This document shows positions 36,549-46,433 of a stretch of 64,000 nucleotides of DNA, piece by piece. Position numbers and translations under genes: made by a program. Below the pieces are notes generated by a model. It was not told where the DNA came from. It saw only the letters and a list, made by a program, of their open reading frames with translations, and did not search any database. Source of the stretch: Kosmotogales bacterium (GTDB lineage Bacteria > Thermotogota > Thermotogae > Petrotogales > Kosmotogaceae); assembly GCA_030156385.1 (NCBI GenBank), contig JASGMR010000001.1, forward strand, positions 34,594-98,593, given 5' to 3'. The first letter of the stretch is position 1, and each line of letters begins with the position of its first letter.

Positions 36549-37663
36549 AAATTCACCTCATTGGCCAGTATTCTAGCCGTATTTTCGATCTTAAATATAT
36601 CATTATAGTTCAAATTGTTCAATTCGGGAATTCTATCCAGCGTTTTTGAAATGATTACACTGATTTGGCCAAATTTAATCTTGTTATTGAGAAACATTTT
36701 AACTGCCTCTTCATCAGCAGCATTGTATGCGATCTGAAGCGAATGAATACCACATATCTCTCTTGCAATCTTCAAAGAGGGATACTTTTTGATATCAATT
36801 TTTTCCAGATTTAAATTCAATTCATCAAGATTATTTATTCCCTCTTCCTTTACGACTCTTTCGGGATAAGTCAGCGAATATGCGATTGGGAGTTTCATAT
36901 CGGGTTTTCCAATATGAAATTTCATGGATCCATCTATAAATTTTACTCCGCCATGTATAAAACTGTTTCTGCATATATAGGTTTTGATTTTTTCCTGAGG
37001 AAAATCGAACAGATAACTCGCTTCAATAATCTCCAATCCCTTATTCACCATCGTTGAACTATCAACAGTGATCCTCTTTCCCATGCTCCATACCGGATGT
37101 TTGAGAACTTCGTTCACTGTTGCATTTTGTATTTCTTCTGGGTTTTTATCTCTGAGTGAACCGCCCGAAGCCGTTAAAAATATTTCTTCAGGTTTAACGT
37201 CACCCAATAGTGTTTGAAATATACTGCTGTGTTCGCTATCCACGGGAAGTATCTTAACTTTTTTCATTTTTGCTTTGTTTAAAAAATATCCTCCCCCACA
37301 AACGATCGTTTCTTTGTTTGCAAGACACAGTCTCTTACAATAATCCAGGGAAAACAAGCTGTATTTCAAACCTATTGATCCGGATACACTCATCATAATA
37401 TAATCAGGATCAGATATTTGAATAGCCTTTTTTATTCCACCTTCGCCTGTGAAATGATTTGTATTCTCACTAATATCTTCCCGGTCCGACATTGAGGCGG
37501 TGTATTCGGGTCTATATTTTTGTATCTGCTTTTTAAAAAGCTCAAGATTGTAGCCACATGTCATGGCTACAATCTCTATTTTATCTTTACCTAATTTATC
37601 AACTACTTCCAGACATTGTTTTCCTATTGAACCAGTTGAACCGATAATGGCTAGTCTAATCAA
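36545..37663 (-). CDS. dxr: 1-deoxy-D-xylulose 5-phosphate reductoisomerase
   Basis: The first committed step of the MEP pathway, NADPH-dependent. 372 residues with the nucleotide loop GSTGSIGKQ (8-16), the metal and substrate segments LPVDSEHSSIFQ and TASGGSLRD, and HPVWSMGKRITVDSSTMVNKG split across the active site. Overlaps rnfB by 8 bases and rseP by 4. Confidence 0.95.
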   Translation of the reverse strand: MIRLAIIGSTGSIGKQCLEVVDKLGKDKIEIVAMTCGYNLELFKKQIQKYRPEYTASMSDREDISENTNHFTGEGGIKKAIQISDPDYIMMSVSGSIGLKYSLFSLDYCKRLCLANKETIVCGGGYFLNKAKMKKVKILPVDSEHSSIFQTLLGDVKPEEIFLTASGGSLRDKNPEEIQNATVNEVLKHPVWSMGKRITVDSSTMVNKGLEIIEASYLFDFPQEKIKTYICRNSFIHGGVKFIDGSMKFHIGKPDMKLPIAYSLTYPERVVKEEGINNLDELNLNLEKIDIKKYPSLKIAREICGIHSLQIAYNAADEEAVKMFLNNKIKFGQISVIISKTLDRIPELNNLNYNDIFKIENTARILANEVNL

Positions 37664-38366
37664 CTAATTTTTCCTCTATTATTTCTTTGATTTTGTTAAT
37701 ATCGCCACCGGTTTCCTCTAATATTTTCTTAATCTGTTCTTCAGAAAGTTTCTTTATTATTTTTAATTTTTCAGGAAATTTTTGCCTTTTCCCGACCATA
37801 CATTTTTCTTCACTTATATTTTCTTCAGATAATTTTATTGCAAAAGCAGCACAGCCCGGTTCGCCACAGACTCCACAATTAATCTTCGGTAAGACGGAAT
37901 AAATTATCTTTGCCATAGGATTATTCTCCAAGTCCTTCAAATATTTCTGCAATTCATCTTTTCCTGGTCTTTTAGGAGGAGAAGGTTTCTTCACAGGAGT
38001 TTTATTTTCTGATTTTCCACCCGATAATATTTCTATGGCTTTTTCTGGATTTTCCCCGGATTTTTCCCAAGCGGTTATCAATTCATCATCATTTTTCGAA
38101 AGGATAGTTTTTATTTTTTCAGGTACTCCGCCTCTTTTACCGGGAATACAATTTTCTCCCTTCGCTTCTCCTTTTGCTATAGCCTTCGCTAAACCTGAAC
38201 AACCTGGAAATCCACAGGCACCACAGTTGATTCCCGGTAGAGCGGCATTTATTAATTCTTCTCTGGGATCTTTTTTTACGGCGAACTTCGCCGAAGCGAA
38301 AGATAAAAATGTTCCCGCCCCTATTCCCAGTATTCCTAATATTAAAATTGAAAATATTATTTCCAT
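37656..38366 (-). CDS. rnfB: Rnf complex subunit B, with duplicated Fe-S domain and no ferredoxin domain
   Basis: 236 residues. An N-terminal membrane helix (about 3-25) is followed by the Fe-S domain motif NCGACGFPGC...C (from about 47). After a Pro/Lys linker comes a second copy, NCGVCGEPGC...C (from about 162). Typical RnfB proteins have one such domain followed by two or more ferredoxin-type CxxCxxCxxxCP clusters; none is present here. The protein is complete (a stop overlaps dxr), so this looks like a real variant rather than truncation. RnfB is the expected entry point for electrons from ferredoxin. Confidence 0.88.
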   Translation of the reverse strand: MEIIFSILILGILGIGAGTFLSFASAKFAVKKDPREELINAALPGINCGACGFPGCSGLAKAIAKGEAKGENCIPGKRGGVPEKIKTILSKNDDELITAWEKSGENPEKAIEILSGGKSENKTPVKKPSPPKRPGKDELQKYLKDLENNPMAKIIYSVLPKINCGVCGEPGCAAFAIKLSEENISEEKCMVGKRQKFPEKLKIIKKLSEEQIKKILEETGGDINKIKEIIEEKLVD

Positions 38367-38378
38367 CTCACTCTCCCC

Positions 38379-38969
38379 TTATAATGTGATCATTCCCTGG
38401 AATCCCATAAATGACATTGAAAGAATACCTGCGGTTATCAAAGCTGACGGAATTCCTTTAAATGGTCCAGGAATATCATTATTGAGTTCTAATTTTTCTC
38501 GTATGCTTGCAAAGATTATCAATGCAAGAGCAAATCCTAAACCAGCTCCAAGAGCGTTGATGATAGTTTCTAACAGAGTGAATTCATTTTGAACATTTAA
38601 CAGTGCCAGTCCTAATATTGCACAATTAGTAGTTATCAACGGAAGAAATATACCCAGTGCATCATACAATGCGGGACTGGTTTTTTTCAAAAATATTTCG
38701 ACAAATTGAACCAGTGTGGCAATAATGAGTATAAAAACTATCGTTTGCAGGAATTGAATATTCAAAGCTACAAGTATTACATTCAAAAACCAGGTGATAA
38801 TGGAAGCGAATACCATAACGAAGGTAACGGCTATGCTCATTCCCAATGCGGTGTCAACTTTTTTTGAAACACCGAGGAATGGACAGATTCCTAAAAATCT
38901 TGAAAGGACGAAGTTGTTCACCAATATTGCCGATAGAAAAATAAAAAAAAGTCTCGTTGCACCACTCAT
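38379..38969 (-). CDS. rnfA: Rnf complex subunit A
   Basis: 196 residues, six membrane helices, with FVLSRFLGICPFLGVS near the start and TTNCAILGLALLN in the middle; the conserved cysteines sit in membrane half-helices and hold an intramembrane iron centre in this family. Paired with RnfE in the membrane core. Twelve bases upstream of rnfB. Confidence 0.94.
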   Translation of the reverse strand: MSGATRLFFIFLSAILVNNFVLSRFLGICPFLGVSKKVDTALGMSIAVTFVMVFASIITWFLNVILVALNIQFLQTIVFILIIATLVQFVEIFLKKTSPALYDALGIFLPLITTNCAILGLALLNVQNEFTLLETIINALGAGLGFALALIIFASIREKLELNNDIPGPFKGIPSALITAGILSMSFMGFQGMITL

Positions 38970-38970
38970 A

Positions 38971-39588
38971 TTATTTTTCCTCCTTCTGCTGTTTCTTTTT
39001 CTTAAGATTCATTGTTCCAAGATAATTAAAAAAAGCCGCCAGCATTCCCAGGGCAATGAATGCTCCCGGTGGTAATATCATCGCATAAAGTTTCAGATTT
39101 GTAATTTGCAATCCAAAAATGCTTCCGTTTCCCAAAAACTCCCTGACTATGCCTAGAATCACTAAGGCCCCTGTAAATCCTAAACCCATTCCAATACCGT
39201 CAAGAAAAGATTTGAACACATTGTTTTTTGATGCGAAAGATTCTGCCCTTCCCAGAATTATACAGTTTACAACTATCAACGGTATGAACAGTCCAAGTGT
39301 TTTCCATAATTCGTATGTGAAACCATGCATTATCATATCTATCACAGTAACAAAAGAGGCGATTATAACTATATATGATGGGATTCTTATCTTATCGGGA
39401 ACGAATTTTTTTATTACTGAAATAACCATGTTAGACATAACTAAAACTGCCGTCGTAGCCAGCCCCATACCCAATCCATTGACTGCGCTTGTGGTAGTGG
39501 CCAGTGTGGGACACATTCCTAAGACCTGTACAAATGTGGGATTGTTTTTAAAAAGCCCGTTGGTAATTATTTTCATATTATCACTCAT
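38971..39588 (-). CDS. rnfE: Rnf complex subunit E
   Basis: 205 residues, six membrane helices, related to RnfA: NPTFVQVLGMCPTLATTTS and VNCIILGRAESFA carry the conserved cysteines. The start at 39588 is favoured by GGTTGGTG a few bases upstream; the TTG at 39600 is an alternative. Overlaps the end of rnfG and is followed after one base by rnfA. Confidence 0.93.
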   Translation of the reverse strand: MSDNMKIITNGLFKNNPTFVQVLGMCPTLATTTSAVNGLGMGLATTAVLVMSNMVISVIKKFVPDKIRIPSYIVIIASFVTVIDMIMHGFTYELWKTLGLFIPLIVVNCIILGRAESFASKNNVFKSFLDGIGMGLGFTGALVILGIVREFLGNGSIFGLQITNLKLYAMILPPGAFIALGMLAAFFNYLGTMNLKKKKQQKEEK

Positions 39589-40315
39589 TATTTTCACCAA
39601 CCTTCATAAGAAATTCATACATTGAATTTAAAGTACTTGCGACGGCTCTTGGTGTTATAGTTGCACCGGTCATAACATCACTCGTTTGGACAATACCTTC
39701 TTTTTCTCTTCTTTCTATCATAAATTCATAATCATCTGTCGATTGAACACCGGCATCCTTGTTCACCTTTACGCCGACTTCCAAACCTTCAGATAAAATG
39801 GGATAAAATCTTTCCTGGATATTTATTTCGGAAATCTTTGCACCTAAACCCGGGGTTTCGCTAGCATACTCTATGACCCTTATTGCATTCAGATAAATTT
39901 TATTTTCATTGTCGACATAAGCGGCTATCGTTTTGACTTCTCCGCCATATCCTATTGATCCTCCGGTCAGAACATAAATAGTTTCATCATTGAGACCGTT
40001 AAACCTGTATATATCGTCATAAATCCAACCTTTACCGTTATCAGATTTATAGATAACGGAGTTTTCAGATTGATAATTTTCCGGATTCCAGAAATATTTA
40101 TTCAAAGTTTCTTTATTCTTTGGAAGATCATCGGCGTTGATAAGCAGTTCACCTGTTTCATCATTTGTCAGTACCTGTTCTATCGCTTTTAATTTTGCAT
40201 TCAATTCCGATTGCTCGATAGGAGCCTTAACTATCATATAAACAATTGAAAGCAGCGTAGCGGAAATGATCGCAATAATCATTAAAACCAATCCTGTTTT
40301 TATATTGTCATGCAT
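39581..40315 (-). CDS. rnfG: Rnf complex subunit G
   Basis: 244 residues: an N-terminal membrane helix (about 10-30) and a periplasmic flavin domain. The FMN attachment site is in DVMTGATITPRAV near residue 220, where the last Thr of TGAT would carry covalent FMN. ETPGLGAKI is the other conserved segment. Part of the electron path from RnfC to the membrane. Confidence 0.93.
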   Translation of the reverse strand: MHDNIKTGLVLMIIAIISATLLSIVYMIVKAPIEQSELNAKLKAIEQVLTNDETGELLINADDLPKNKETLNKYFWNPENYQSENSVIYKSDNGKGWIYDDIYRFNGLNDETIYVLTGGSIGYGGEVKTIAAYVDNENKIYLNAIRVIEYASETPGLGAKISEINIQERFYPILSEGLEVGVKVNKDAGVQSTDDYEFMIERREKEGIVQTSDVMTGATITPRAVASTLNSMYEFLMKVGENNE

Positions 40316-41249
40316 TCTTTTTCACCTCACCAAAGACTTTTCTTCGGGAAATGCTATCTATTAAAGGTACTAAAGCATTCATAAGCAGGATGGAGAAGGA
40401 AACTCCTTCATTCATTCCTCCAAAGTATCTTATAACTAGTGTAATAACACCACATCCCACGCCGAATATCATGCATCCTTTTATAGACATTGGAGATGTG
40501 ACCATATCCGTTGCCATGAAAAGTGCACCTAGCATCAATCCACCACTGAATATATGCATTAATGGGTTTCCAAATGAGCTGTTCGCAAAATAAAAAATGG
40601 AAGAAACGATGAAAACCGTTCCAATATAAGCGATTGGAATCATCAGTTTTATTCTCTTTCTATATACAAGCCATCCAAAACCTAATAACAATAGTAATGC
40701 ACTTACTTCACCTATACATCCCGGTATTGTACCTAAGAAAGCCTGTCCGATATTCCAGGGAATGATGGAATTTGTTTTCATATAAGCTAAGGGTGTTGCA
40801 GTGGTTTGTAAGTCAAAAGGAGTAATCCATGTTGTCATAGCAACAGGAAAAGAGAGTGTCATAAATACCCTGCCGACGAGTGCCGGATTCCAGATATTTT
40901 TTCCTAAACCACCAAAAACATGTTTAGCAATGCCAATTGCAACTATAACTCCAATTAAAACTTGCCACCATTTAACAAAAGCAGAGCAATTCAAGGCCAG
41001 AAGTAACCCCGTGGTAGCAGCGCTTAAATTGGATTTAAAATCTTTTTTCTTTCTCATGACACGCATTATAAAAAATTCTAATGCTTCAGCCGAAATCATA
41101 GCTGAAAGAACCAGTAATAACGCATTAAATCCAAAAGTGACTATTCCAAATATAGTGGCAGGAGTTAATGCTAAAATTACGTCAAACATTATTTTTCTTA
41201 CATCATCATTAGATCTTAAGTGAGGTGCCGGACCCATTAACAATTTCAT
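40308..41249 (-). CDS. rnfD: Rnf complex subunit D
   Basis: 313 residues, nine or more membrane segments. TTATPLAYMK near residue 155 is the covalent FMN site of this family; the first segment MGPAPHLRS is typical. Probably part of the ion-translocating core (Na+ or H+). Overlaps rnfC by 4 bases and rnfG by 8. Confidence 0.93.
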   Translation of the reverse strand: MKLLMGPAPHLRSNDDVRKIMFDVILALTPATIFGIVTFGFNALLLVLSAMISAEALEFFIMRVMRKKKDFKSNLSAATTGLLLALNCSAFVKWWQVLIGVIVAIGIAKHVFGGLGKNIWNPALVGRVFMTLSFPVAMTTWITPFDLQTTATPLAYMKTNSIIPWNIGQAFLGTIPGCIGEVSALLLLLGFGWLVYRKRIKLMIPIAYIGTVFIVSSIFYFANSSFGNPLMHIFSGGLMLGALFMATDMVTSPMSIKGCMIFGVGCGVITLVIRYFGGMNEGVSFSILLMNALVPLIDSISRRKVFGEVKKNA

Positions 41250-42562
41250 TTTTTCGCCCCTCCCTTTAAAGTTCTATAAACTCTTTTATATAATTTGAAG
41301 TTTTTGACCAGTTCAATTCCTGCAGGGCAGCCGTATGAACAGCTTCCGCATTCCATACAACTCAACAGGCCATGTTTTACTGCATCGTCATACATTCTTT
41401 TTGATCCATAATATTCGATTGAAAATGGTTCGAGATTCATGGGACATACATTGGCACATTTTCCACATCTTATACACGGAAAACTTTCTTTTTCGTTGAT
41501 TTCAGTTAAGGCCAAAATTCCAGAGGTTCCTTTTAAAACCGGTATTTCTTGCTTTGGAACGGTTGGACCCATCATAGGACCTCCGAAAATTAACTTCTCC
41601 GTATTTTCAGTCAGTCCACCACAATAATCAATCAGTTCCGAGCCCAGTGTGCCAATTCTAACATTCAGATTCTTGGGGTTTTTAATCCCTTCACCCGTAA
41701 TTGAAACAGCTCTTTCGATTAAGGGTTTTCCATATTTCAGGGCTTCGTATATAGCATATACCGTTCCAATATTTATCACCACTACACCAACATCCATAGG
41801 TAATCCACCATCAGGAACGATTCTTTTAGTTGCTGCATATATCAATTGTTTTTCAGCACCCTGTGGATATTTGGTTTTCAAACAGGCGACCCTAATATCT
41901 GATTTTTTAAGATAAGCGTTAAATGTTTTGATCGCTTCTTCTTTGTTTGATTCAATTCCTATTATTACACTCCCGGCTTTAACAGCTTTTTTTGCAGCTT
42001 TAACTCCTTCTATTATTTCTTTGGTTTTCTCGAGCATGAGTCTGTAATCAACAGTAAGATACGGTTCACATTCAGCACCATTAATTATCAACGTATTTAT
42101 TTCTTTGTTATCGGGAGGCGTGAATTTAACATTTGTAGGAAACATTGCGCCACCCATTCCTACAATACCCGCATCATACACTCTTTGAATTATTTCCTTA
42201 CTGGTGTATGAATCGTACTCCTTTGTTGGCAAGTAGTCCAATTCCTCATTGCCTTGTTTTTCAATGATAATCGCATTTTCAGGTTTACCGAGAGAGGGAT
42301 GATAAATCCTTTCAATCCCTTTAATTATGCCAGTTATTGGAGAATGAAGATTGGCAGAAATAAAACCGTTAGCTTCTCCAATTTTTTGGCCCGTTTTTAC
42401 TTTATCTCCATCACTAACCAATGGTTTACAGGGAGCACCGGCATGATTCGACAGAAAAACATAAACTCTTTCAGGTATTGGAGCTTGTTCTAAAGGAAAT
42501 TGACTCGTGATTTCCTTTCTATCTCCCGGATGAATTCCCCCCTTAAAAGAAAAAAGATTCAC
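41246..42562 (-). CDS. rnfC: Rnf complex subunit C
   Basis: 438 residues, GTG start with GAGGTGG upstream. It has the N-terminal GGIHPGDRKE, an NADH/FMN-binding Rossmann-like part (GMGGAMFPTNVKF and NGAECEPYLTVDYRL) and two 4Fe-4S motifs, CIRCGKCANVCP and CMECGSCSYGCP, near the C-terminus. It is the NAD(H)-reacting subunit. First gene of a long cluster. The 144 bases upstream contain no firmly assignable promoter. Confidence 0.95.
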   Translation of the reverse strand: MNLFSFKGGIHPGDRKEITSQFPLEQAPIPERVYVFLSNHAGAPCKPLVSDGDKVKTGQKIGEANGFISANLHSPITGIIKGIERIYHPSLGKPENAIIIEKQGNEELDYLPTKEYDSYTSKEIIQRVYDAGIVGMGGAMFPTNVKFTPPDNKEINTLIINGAECEPYLTVDYRLMLEKTKEIIEGVKAAKKAVKAGSVIIGIESNKEEAIKTFNAYLKKSDIRVACLKTKYPQGAEKQLIYAATKRIVPDGGLPMDVGVVVINIGTVYAIYEALKYGKPLIERAVSITGEGIKNPKNLNVRIGTLGSELIDYCGGLTENTEKLIFGGPMMGPTVPKQEIPVLKGTSGILALTEINEKESFPCIRCGKCANVCPMNLEPFSIEYYGSKRMYDDAVKHGLLSCMECGSCSYGCPAGIELVKNFKLYKRVYRTLKGGAKK

Positions 42563-42706
42563 TAGATAACCACCTCACCATTCATTTATTGAATATTGAA
42601 TTATTCAGATCTTCAACTTTTTTGACATTCCCTGCTTTTCTTACTTATGTGATACAATTTTTTATTAACGGACAAAACATTTTCTTAAAAATTACAGATA
42701 AAAAAA

Positions 42707-42976
42707 TTATTCTCTTATATTTTGTTGTTTCTTTTTTAACAAAAAAATATTTTTGAAGAATATCTTAGAGGATAACTCTTTCGCTTTGACTCTGATTATA
42801 TTTTTAACATATTTTAAAACTTTATAATTTAATTCTGGATTAAAAGAATAAATAAAAAGATTTTGATCAATTTCAGTTTTTGCTTTTTTATGAAATGAAT
42901 TCGATGAATTTCTCGAATGATAATTTTCTTCATTATTTTCAGGAATAACAATATCAAATATTGTTAATTCCATCAT
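42707..42976 (-). CDS. Small unrecognised basic protein
   Basis: 89 residues. GGAG lies 7 bases before the ATG, and the start overlaps the hydrolase stop, so it is probably translated with it. The N-terminal 40 residues are polar and acidic; the C-terminal half is strongly basic (KAKELSSK...LLKKKQQ). No domain recognised. Being short and AT-rich, it could be spurious, but the coupling argues for a real gene. Confidence 0.5.
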   Translation of the reverse strand: MMELTIFDIVIPENNEENYHSRNSSNSFHKKAKTEIDQNLFIYSFNPELNYKVLKYVKNIIRVKAKELSSKIFFKNIFLLKKKQQNIRE

Positions 42977-43740
42977 ACGGATTCTCCAATAAGATTTTTG
43001 CCTAAAAAACTAACAGTGATATCGAGAAGATCATTGAGGTGATCAATATTTTCATAAGTATGAGTTGCATCATTGATTTCGTGGAAATAATATTTTTGTT
43101 CAAGGGAAAATTCTCTCACTTTTTTTATATCTACTGTTTCATCTTTGTTTCCATGCACCACCAAAACATTTTTTTTGTATTTTTTCAAAAATAGTGCGTA
43201 GTCTTTTTCCAAAATTTCTTTTCGGAATTTTTCTCCTATTAAAAAGCCTTTATAACTGACTGGAACTTCACTCAGTGAATATTCTTCTATTTTTCCAAAA
43301 ACCGATTTATTAAAAAAAGCCGGTGACCAGAAAGCCAGACAATTGGGATCAAATCCATCCCTTATTAAAGATGAGGCCACAACACCTCCCATGCTGTATC
43401 CTAAAATTGCATATTTTCCGTTGAACCAGCTCTGGCTTTCAACGAATTTTATAATTTCCTTTGCATCATTTGTTTCAGATGAAATTGTCATATTTTCGAA
43501 CTCACCATCACTGTTTCCCGATCCTCTGAAATCAAATCTTACGGAAGCGATACCGATCTTTGCGAGTTTCTTTGCCAGTAAAGATAATTTAAACTGACTT
43601 CCTATATGATTGCCGGTGAATCCATGTAAAATGATAACAACGGGAACAGGATTCGCATTTTTTGGTTTATCAATGATTCCAAAAATATCCTGTTTATTTG
43701 TATTCAGTACAAAAGGAATAATTTCTTTCAAGTCTATCAC
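42973..43740 (-). CDS. Alpha/beta hydrolase (S33-like)
   Basis: 255 residues with an oxyanion-type HGFTGN, the nucleophile elbow GYSMGG (Ser near 116), an acid in HGNKDETVD and a likely catalytic His in NDATHTYEN. The family includes esterases and acyl-peptide hydrolases; cytoplasmic, no signal peptide. Divergent from the YjbQ gene. Confidence 0.88.
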   Translation of the reverse strand: MIDLKEIIPFVLNTNKQDIFGIIDKPKNANPVPVVIILHGFTGNHIGSQFKLSLLAKKLAKIGIASVRFDFRGSGNSDGEFENMTISSETNDAKEIIKFVESQSWFNGKYAILGYSMGGVVASSLIRDGFDPNCLAFWSPAFFNKSVFGKIEEYSLSEVPVSYKGFLIGEKFRKEILEKDYALFLKKYKKNVLVVHGNKDETVDIKKVREFSLEQKYYFHEINDATHTYENIDHLNDLLDITVSFLGKNLIGESV

Positions 43741-43784
43741 CCCAATGTATTATAAATAAAAAAGTGAGAAAATTAAACAGTCCC

Positions 43785-43793
43785 TGCTATAAT
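43785..43793 (+). promoter_or_regulatory. Extended -10 promoter of the YjbQ gene
   Basis: TGCTATAAT (43785-43793), a perfect extended -10, 7-8 bases before GAGGTG. It implies that the gene starts at the TTG at 43812 and that an upstream GTG at 43764 lies in promoter DNA. No strong -35. Confidence 0.65.
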
Positions 43794-43811
43794 AATTTTG
43801 AGGTGATCAAA

Positions 43812-44228
43812 TTGAAAAGTTTTAGGAAAGAATTGTGGTTTAATACTTCCAGAAGAAGGGAATTCATAAATATCACTCCTGAAATCAATTCAATATTAAA
43901 AGAAAGTGGAATTCAGGAAGGGTTATGCCTTGTAAATGCAATGCACATAACTGCCAGTATTTTTATAAATGATGATGAGCCGGGTCTTCATAACGATTTT
44001 GAAAAGTGGTTGGAAAAACTTGCACCGGAAAAACCGTATTCGCAGTATGATCATAACGGATTTGAAGATAACGCAGATGCACATATTAAAAGAAGTATAA
44101 TGGGAAGAGAAGCAGTCATTGCAGTTACAAATGGTGAATTGGATTTTGGTCCATGGGAACAAATCTTTTATGGAGAATTTGACGGGAAAAGAAGGAAAAG
44201 AGTGCTAGTAAAGATAATCGGTGAATGA
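43812..44228 (+). CDS. YjbQ/UPF0047 family protein
   Basis: 138 residues from a TTG start with GAGGTG seven bases upstream. Typical segments are [25 protein letters not shown] and [17 protein letters not shown] [13 protein letters not shown]. Members have been associated with a weak thiamine-phosphate synthase activity, but the physiological role is not settled. Stop overlaps the start of the next gene (ATGA). Confidence 0.88.
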   Translation: MKSFRKELWFNTSRRREFINITPEINSILKESGIQEGLCLVNAMHITASIFINDDEPGLHNDFEKWLEKLAPEKPYSQYDHNGFEDNADAHIKRSIMGREAVIAVTNGELDFGPWEQIFYGEFDGKRRKRVLVKIIGE

Positions 44229-44878
44229 ATATGATTTGGTTTATAATAGTTTTAATTTTTGTAATTTGTATGTTAATTTATTTATTGATAAAGGTAACAA
44301 GAAAAAAGGAGATACTGTCCACTAAATTAGTATTGAAAAAGATAGAAAGAGTTGCGGAATTAACCACGGCAAAACTTTCGCTTGATATTTTTCATAAGAT
44401 CGAAAATGGCGTACAATTTTTGGGTACGAATAAACTCTATTTTATTATAATACCTGTTAAGATAAATGTTTATTTTGATTTAACAAAAATGAATGAAGAT
44501 GATATATACATATCCGGGGATGAGAAAAAAAGAATCGATATTATTTTGCCATCACCTAAGATAAATATATATATCGATTTTGAAAATATAAACGATATAG
44601 AAGTTATTGACAAACTTGGTTTGATCTCATTTATTTTTAATAAAAAAGAAAAATTAAACCTCATAAAGGAGCAATCATCTTTTATTTATGAAACTGCTTT
44701 AAACAAGGCAATGGATTCAGGAATAATAGATATCTCCAAAGAGAGTGCGATAAATTTTTTCGAAGGGTTGTTAATAGGAATGGGTTTTGAAAAGAACGAA
44801 ATAAAATTCAGAGAAAACATAATCACTTCCAATAAATTGGAACTGAAAAACGATAAAAAAACCCCCGAATTGAAATAA
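44225..44878 (+). CDS. DUF4230 protein with N-terminal membrane anchor
   Basis: 217 residues. A single hydrophobic helix (about 3-24) followed by a positively charged KVTRKK places the rest outside the membrane. Features seen: [32 protein letters not shown] and [14 protein letters not shown], typical of DUF4230. Function unknown. Coupled to the YjbQ gene by ATGA. Its last codons overlap the terminator of htrA on the opposite strand. Confidence 0.8.
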   Translation: MNMIWFIIVLIFVICMLIYLLIKVTRKKEILSTKLVLKKIERVAELTTAKLSLDIFHKIENGVQFLGTNKLYFIIIPVKINVYFDLTKMNEDDIYISGDEKKRIDIILPSPKINIYIDFENINDIEVIDKLGLISFIFNKKEKLNLIKEQSSFIYETALNKAMDSGIIDISKESAINFFEGLLIGMGFEKNEIKFRENIITSNKLELKNDKKTPELK

Positions 44879-44886
44879 TCCGGAGG
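44855..44886 (-). terminator. Intrinsic terminator of htrA
   Basis: On the minus strand CTCCGGATT and AATTCGGGG pair (two G-U pairs included) around ATTTC, followed by seven T residues. The hairpin overlaps the 3' end of the convergent DUF4230 gene. Confidence 0.65.
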
Positions 44887-44919
44887 CATCCTCAAAATTT
44901 AACGATTACAAAATTCGTA

Positions 44920-46362
44920 TCAATATTTAAACGATAATATTGTCTTTATTCCATTTGATACGACGATCATAGCGACGTAATCATTTTTCATTATTTTATT
45001 GATGGTATCGTTGTAAATGCTCACACTTCCTATCGAATATTTTGCTCCATTTATTCTGATTTCCGTGATGACATCGCCTGCTGATAGCCCCAGCATTTCT
45101 CCGATTTTTCCAGGAGTAATAGATGTTATAATCACACCCTTTAGGTTTGGATTCAAATCATATTTTTCAATTTGATCTTTATCAATATTTCCAACGTTGA
45201 ATCCCAGCTCAGCAGCTATTCCTTCATCGATGGCTTTCTCTTCATTTGTCGTATTATCCCCGATATCGGTTTCCTGACTTATTTCAGATTCACCGAAAGT
45301 TACCGGTAAGATCAAAATTTCGCCGTCCCGGTTGATTGTAATCTCTGCTTCGGAACCTGCCGGAAAACTGTGAATGGAAGCAACCAGTTCATCACTTGAA
45401 GATACATCGATGTTTTGAACCTTTGTAATTACATCGAGTGGCTGTATTCCAGCGATATCTGCCGGCGAACCATCAACGACATCTGTAACCAATGCACCTT
45501 TTTTCACTTTGAGCCCCAGAGAATTTATATCTTCTTCTGTTATTGATCTGAAGTAAATACCCAGATAACCTTTTGTTGCTTCACCATTCTCAATTAAAGA
45601 ATCCAGGTATCTTTTCACGTTGTTTATTGGAATAGCAAAACCCAAAGTAGTACCTATGTCAGAAGAAACAATGGCAGTATTAATTCCAATGACTTCCCCA
45701 TGTATATTTAAAAGAGGTCCTCCGCTGTTTCCCGGATTGATATTTGCATCGGTTTGAATTAAATTGGAATAGTATCCACTGTAATCAGGTTTTTGAATAT
45801 GTCTGCCGGTAGCACTCACTACTCCAACAGTAACAGTATGCTGGAATCCCAAAGGATTTCCTATTGCTATAGCCCATTCTCCTACATTGATATCATCAGA
45901 ATCACCAAGATCAACGATTGGAAGTTCCTCGCCCTCCGGGCTGATTTGAATAACTGCAATGTCTAATTCTTCGTCTCCACCAATATACTTTGCTTTATAT
46001 TCTCTTCCGTCCAATAATGAAACAGTTATTTCATCTGCTCCACCAACAACATGTTCGTTTGTGACAATGTATCCGTCTTCACTGATAATGAATCCCGATC
46101 CCAACCCATATTGTTTATATTCTTCCTGTGGATTATCCGGATAACTAAAGAATCTTTTGAAGAAATCATCAAAAAATTCAGGATACTCTTCATTGTTGTA
46201 AGATGACGTAGTGGTAGTAACTGTATCAACTTTTACAACAGCCGGAGCTGCAACTTCAACAACATTAACGAAAGGACTCTCATAATTTTCATTTACTGTT
46301 TGTCCTAGGGCTATTATGCTCATAATAACGACGATAGATATAAATACTATCTTTTTCCTCAT
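44920..46362 (-). CDS. HtrA/DegP-family serine protease
   Basis: 480 residues, with a signal peptide (IVFISIVVIMSIIALGQT). The trypsin-like domain has the catalytic His in TNEHVVGG, Asp in EELDIAVIQ and Ser in NPGNSGGPLLN. Two PDZ domains follow (about 280-370 and 400-475). Periplasmic quality control of folded and misfolded proteins. ATG follows GGGAGG. A short palindrome, CTATG-GTT-CATAG (46416-46428), lies upstream. Confidence 0.94.
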   Translation of the reverse strand: MRKKIVFISIVVIMSIIALGQTVNENYESPFVNVVEVAAPAVVKVDTVTTTTSSYNNEEYPEFFDDFFKRFFSYPDNPQEEYKQYGLGSGFIISEDGYIVTNEHVVGGADEITVSLLDGREYKAKYIGGDEELDIAVIQISPEGEELPIVDLGDSDDINVGEWAIAIGNPLGFQHTVTVGVVSATGRHIQKPDYSGYYSNLIQTDANINPGNSGGPLLNIHGEVIGINTAIVSSDIGTTLGFAIPINNVKRYLDSLIENGEATKGYLGIYFRSITEEDINSLGLKVKKGALVTDVVDGSPADIAGIQPLDVITKVQNIDVSSSDELVASIHSFPAGSEAEITINRDGEILILPVTFGESEISQETDIGDNTTNEEKAIDEGIAAELGFNVGNIDKDQIEKYDLNPNLKGVIITSITPGKIGEMLGLSAGDVITEIRINGAKYSIGSVSIYNDTINKIMKNDYVAMIVVSNGIKTILSFKY

Positions 46363-46433
46363 GTAAATCCTCCCTTCAAAAAAGTATGCTATATTTAAAG
46401 ACTGCCACAGATAAACTATGGTTCATAGAACAA

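Noticed and set aside
46416..46428. Palindrome CTATG-GTT-CATAG upstream of htrA as a heat-shock operator
   Set aside because: Arms of only five bases in AT-rich DNA with no promoter assigned; it does not resemble the CIRCE element.
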